A stretch of DNA of 15,411 bases from Promethearchaeota archaeon (GTDB lineage Archaea > Asgardarchaeota > Lokiarchaeia > Sigynarchaeales > SOKP01), in assembly GCA_019057775.1 (NCBI GenBank), contig JAHLWT010000038.1, forward strand, positions 1 through 15,411, given 5' to 3'. The notes below the pieces were generated by a model that saw nothing but the letters and a program-made list of their open reading frames with translations, did not search any database and was not told the origin of the DNA. A program made the position numbers and the translations under genes. Below, in pieces: positions 15,391-15,411 of the stretch (position 1 is its first letter; the number at the start of each line of letters is the position of its first letter).

Positions 15391-15411
15391 TGGAGGAGGA
15401 CTATGTATAGT

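Noticed and set aside
1..15411. CRISPR array, transposon ends or prophage genes
   Set aside because: No regularly spaced direct repeats, transposase, integrase or terminal inverted repeats were seen.

Overview
The window is an AT-rich stretch of archaeal DNA, most likely from an Asgard archaeon (Lokiarchaeia or Thorarchaeia type). The reasons are an actin-family protein with eukaryote-like signature stretches, an MglA-type small GTPase, a large TrmB-like winged-helix/PLD protein, leaderless or TATA-driven promoter layouts, and an AbrB-ACT regulator. This assignment is inferred from gene content; there is no rRNA or tRNA gene in the window to settle it.

Layout. Left end: the last 36 codons of an alpha/beta-hydrolase on the + strand, converging on an MglA-like GTPase (- strand). 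A 292-base divergent promoter region separates the GTPase from a 1013-residue + strand protein. That protein has a winged helix, a coiled coil, a catalytically dead PLD-like domain split by an insertion, and five copies of a ~62-residue helical repeat. It converges with only 8 bases to spare on a DEAD-box RNA helicase (- strand). Everything to the right is also on the - strand. In direction of transcription (right to left) the order is: VWA protein (possibly cut by the window edge), AbrB-ACT regulator, lysine-rich protein with a helical C-terminus, actin-related protein, large CHAT-like protein, coiled-coil/PLD-like protein, solo N6-adenine DNA methyltransferase, DEAD-box helicase.

How the genes may work together. 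The tightest unit is actin-related protein plus CHAT-like protein, 13 bases apart, with the lysine-rich protein 46 bases upstream of the actin gene and the AbrB-ACT regulator about 47 bases further up. This looks like one operon led by a small regulator with a leaderless promoter. The actin lacks the residues that position the hydrolytic water in eukaryotic actin. The CHAT domain lacks the His/Cys protease dyad. Both are therefore probably binding or scaffold modules, and the pair is the best candidate for an undescribed system. A second theme is TrmB-like architecture: the large + strand protein and the small PLD-like protein share the same non-catalytic PLD-like fold. The small one seems to have lost its start, because a perfect ten-position heptad coiled coil continues in frame upstream of its first ATG and ends at a TGA with no start codon.

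No CRISPR array, insertion sequence, tRNA or rRNA was found.
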